From: Mesorhizobium shangrilense
GTDB lineage: Bacteria; Pseudomonadota; Alphaproteobacteria; Rhizobiales; Rhizobiaceae
DNA: 64,000 nucleotides
Direction of reading: 5' to 3'
Assembly (NCBI RefSeq): GCF_040537815.1
Contig: NZ_JBEWSZ010000001.1
Location: 4,092,001 to 4,156,000 of the forward strand
This document shows positions 61,887 to 64,000 of the stretch, in pieces. A model generated the notes under the pieces. It was given only the letters and a program-made list of their open reading frames with translations, searched no databases and was not told the origin of the DNA. The translations under genes and the position numbers were made by a program. Positions within the stretch are counted from its first letter, which is position 1. Every line of letters begins with the position of its first letter.

Positions 61887-62768
61887 TTAGGGAATAACTC
61901 GATTGCGCAATACGCCGATGCCATCGATCTCGGCAGCAACAACATCATCGATCTCCAGCCAGGCTTGTGGCGACATGCCGAGCGCAACGCCGCTTGGCGT
62001 CCCTGTAGCAATGATATCTCCTGGCTCGAGCGTAAGACCAGCCGACAAATGGGAAATGATTTCTGCGACGGAAAATAATAGGTCTGTCGTTGTCGAGGCC
62101 TGCCGGACCCCACCGTTGACGGTCAACGACAACCGATGCCCTTCTGGATTGCCGAATTCGTCCGCAGTTACGATCCATGGCCCCATCGGGCAGAAGGTAT
62201 CGAGCCCCTTACCTTTGAACCACTGGCCATGTGCACGTTGCAAGTCTCGCGCAGAGATCTCATTGATGATCGTGTAACCCCAAACGGAACTAAGCGCTTG
62301 TTCTACCGATACATCCCGCGTTTTTCGGCCGATTACCACCGCGAGTTCGACCTCGTAGTCCAGCTGGCTCGTCAAACTTTGATATCGACGTATTCCGGCT
62401 TCCGGTCCAACTATCGAGGTAACGGGCTTGGTGAAAAATTCTGGAACTGCCGGAAAATTAACTTCTATTCCCCGCGCTCGCGCTCCTTCAATGATGTGAC
62501 CTCGATAGTTACGTCCGACGCAGAATACGTTCTTGCTTGGTCGCGGAATCGGCGCCACTATCTCGATAGAGCTTAACGCTTGCAGGCTATCGGCGCCTGC
62601 TTGAGTAACAACTTTGCGCACCCGGCTCAAAGTCTGATCGCCTCCGGCGATCAATGCTATCATGTCGGTTGGAAGCGACGGGTCTTGGCCAAGGTCAAAA
62701 AATTGCTCTGTGCCGTGTAAGATCCCAACGCCGAATTTCTCATTGAGACGATAGGTCAGAAATTTCAT
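61887..62768 (-). CDS. fumarylacetoacetate hydrolase (FAH) family protein
   Basis: A 293-residue FAH-superfamily protein. VGRNYRGHIIE, the metal ligands in LDYEVELAVVIGRK (two acidic residues), WGYTIINEISARDLQ and GDIIATGTPSGVALG are diagnostic. Members include hydratases, decarboxylases and acylpyruvate hydrolases of aromatic breakdown; which one is not clear. It follows the RidA gene by 45 bases in the same direction, suggesting one operon. Confidence 0.92.
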   Translation of the reverse strand: MKFLTYRLNEKFGVGILHGTEQFFDLGQDPSLPTDMIALIAGGDQTLSRVRKVVTQAGADSLQALSSIEIVAPIPRPSKNVFCVGRNYRGHIIEGARARGIEVNFPAVPEFFTKPVTSIVGPEAGIRRYQSLTSQLDYEVELAVVIGRKTRDVSVEQALSSVWGYTIINEISARDLQRAHGQWFKGKGLDTFCPMGPWIVTADEFGNPEGHRLSLTVNGGVRQASTTTDLLFSVAEIISHLSAGLTLEPGDIIATGTPSGVALGMSPQAWLEIDDVVAAEIDGIGVLRNRVIP

Positions 62769-62813
62769 GAGGGACGTCCTGTTTCAATGTCGTTTGATGT
62801 GGCGACCTCAAAC

Positions 62814-63323
62814 TCAATAGAGTTCGAAAATCGCTTCGATCTCAACGGACATGTTCTGCGGGAGACTTGCCATACCGATCGCGGACCGAGCATGAGGGCC
62901 GTTCTCACCAAAAACTTCAACAAGCAGATCGGAACATCCATTGATTACGCGTGCGGTGTCGTAAAAACCGGGGCCAACGTTGACCATGCCCAAGAGTTTT
63001 ACCGCTTGCTTGACGTTGTTTAGGCTTCCGCCGGCGGCCTGGCGCACCGCCGCGAGCAACCCGGTGCAGATCAGGCGAGCGTGCTCATAAGCCTCTTCCG
63101 GCGACACGTCTTGGCCAACTTTTCCAGTGTAAACGCCACCCTCCGGTTTCCTCGGACCCTGTCCCGACAGAAACACAAGCTTCCCCGACGTGATATATGG
63201 ACGATAGTTTGATACTGGAGCGGGGACCGGCAGCAAAACAATACCCAAATCCTTCAGACGCGCCTCCGCGTCAATGCGGTAGCCAGATTCGGTGATTTCT
63301 GTAAGCTTTGTTAGATCCTGCAT
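62814..63323 (-). CDS. RidA/YjgF family protein
   Basis: A 169-residue Rid-family protein, longer than the 130-residue enamine deaminase RidA. It has FLSGQGPRKPEGGVYTGKVG, YEHARLICTGLLAAVRQAAG and GPHARSAIGMASLP. The arginine of HARS(A) is the key residue position for imine/enamine hydrolysis in active members. GGAGAAAGAATT precedes the ATG. Its pairing with FAH suggests deamination of an unstable enamine intermediate in the same pathway. Confidence 0.92.
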   Translation of the reverse strand: MQDLTKLTEITESGYRIDAEARLKDLGIVLLPVPAPVSNYRPYITSGKLVFLSGQGPRKPEGGVYTGKVGQDVSPEEAYEHARLICTGLLAAVRQAAGGSLNNVKQAVKLLGMVNVGPGFYDTARVINGCSDLLVEVFGENGPHARSAIGMASLPQNMSVEIEAIFELY

Positions 63324-63507
63324 AATTCTTTCTCCAATATTTCAAAAGGTTGAACCTGAACACGGTAACCACCGAACGACGGCCGACTTGTCGACTGATG
63401 CTTAACCTCTACGAACATTGTCGTAGGAGTTCTCACCAATTCGGAGCGCGGGCGACACGGAAGATCTGTTACTTAAGTGCGCGCGACAACTGAGTTTGCC
63501 GCCGATC

Positions 63508-64000
63508 TTAGATCGTTGCTAAGCTCGCGATGACCTGCCGAGCCTTCTCAATCTCTCCGTCGGAGAATCGACCGAGCTTGACCTTCTCCGCGTGTACCGT
63601 CAGGTCCTGCAGTCGCGCGAAGTTTTCACGTCCCAACTCGGTCAGCGCAAGTACCCCCCCACTCGACTGCGACACCCAGCCTCGCTCTCTGAGTGCCTCA
63701 GCAGCCTCAGTGGCGGAAACGGTGTCGAGTAAGGAAATCCGCGCCGCCGTCTCAATATCAAGGCCGGGATTGAGCTCTAGATAGTAAACAAGCCGGCTTT
63801 CGTTCTCCGTGAAACCGACACTTTGAGCCTCTTCCCGTAACTCATGCCCCCGCTGAAGAAAAGCACGGCGAAGAAGAGCGAGAAAAGTTGGCTTAATGCC
63901 CAATTGTCCAGGGCTCACAAGGCGTGCCGTTTCAGGGTGGTCTATTGCAAGACTGAACCGACCTTGCGCAAAGACCAGTGGTCGACGCTCGAACCGAGAA
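63508..64000 (-). CDS. MarR-like winged-helix regulator, 5' end outside window
   Basis: The frame is open on the minus strand from the stop at 63508 to the window edge, so the N-terminus is missing. At least 163 residues are visible. The C-terminal part is MarR-like: NESRLVYYLELNPGLDIETAARI, then SATEAAEALRERGWVSQSSGG (recognition helix and wing) and LTELGRENFARLQDL. A GTG at 63918 is a possible internal start. The upstream residues (PLVFAQGRFSLAIDHPETA) hint at an extra domain or a longer leader. It may control the RidA-FAH pair. Confidence 0.7.
   Translation of the reverse strand, partial: SRFERRPLVFAQGRFSLAIDHPETARLVSPGQLGIKPTFLALLRRAFLQRGHELREEAQSVGFTENESRLVYYLELNPGLDIETAARISLLDTVSATEAAEALRERGWVSQSSGGVLALTELGRENFARLQDLTVHAEKVKLGRFSDGEIEKARQVIASLATI

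Overview
The window looks like an accessory (symbiosis-island or plasmid type) segment of a Mesorhizobium-like member of the Rhizobiales. Supporting this are the GC-rich coding sequence, a rhizobial thiCOSGED operon behind a TPP riboswitch, a bioBFDAZ operon with the alphaproteobacterial bioZ, a rhizobial phosphatidylethanolamine methyltransferase, and many decayed insertion sequences and gene stubs. The species assignment is inferred from gene content only.

Layout: 1-1.4 kb holds the 3' end of nadC, a bioZ remnant and an intact panD. 1.5-6.9 kb is a TPP riboswitch followed by thiC-thiO-thiS-thiG-thiE-thiD. 7-15.2 kb is a patchwork: pmtA, an SDR, an alpha/beta hydrolase, an FtrA-type AraC regulator, a DJ-1/PfpI (isonitrile hydratase-like) gene, and broken LysR, tartrate dehydrogenase, pntA, tetR and IS3 pieces. 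15.2-26 kb is a leftward propionyl-CoA operon, pccB-orf-pccA-pntAa-pntAb-pntB-mcm, with a divergent PccR/ScfR-type regulator.

26.4-42.6 kb is a catabolic region: ABM monooxygenase, amidase, a xylose-type sugar ABC transporter, two acyl-CoA-dehydrogenase-fold flavin monooxygenases flanking a TetR gene, a flavin reductase, an M24 peptidase, an MDR reductase, an RraA-family protein, an EamA transporter and a second alpha/beta hydrolase. 42.7-49.7 kb encodes a complete 2-oxoacid dehydrogenase complex (AceE-type E1, E2, E3 with its own lipoyl domain) and a divergent Lrp/AsnC regulator. 50-57 kb carries nadB and nadC remnants, a beta-carbonic anhydrase, a degenerate panD and bioBFDAZ. A third panD is reduced to its first codons by an IS630-type element. 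58-64 kb has an MFS transporter, IS5, IS1182-like and IS66 scraps, a GntR/UTRA regulator, and a RidA plus fumarylacetoacetate hydrolase pair next to a MarR-like gene that runs off the window.

Functional links (inference): the vitamin genes make thiamine, biotin, beta-alanine and NAD precursors. Biotin serves PccA, bicarbonate from the carbonic anhydrase would serve PccAB, and thiamine diphosphate serves the AceE-type E1. If that E1 prefers 2-oxobutyrate, as its Lrp/AsnC neighbour suggests, its product propionyl-CoA would feed the pcc-mcm operon. The nad/bio/pan arrangement is visibly duplicated and scrambled. No rRNA, tRNA or CRISPR array was recognised.
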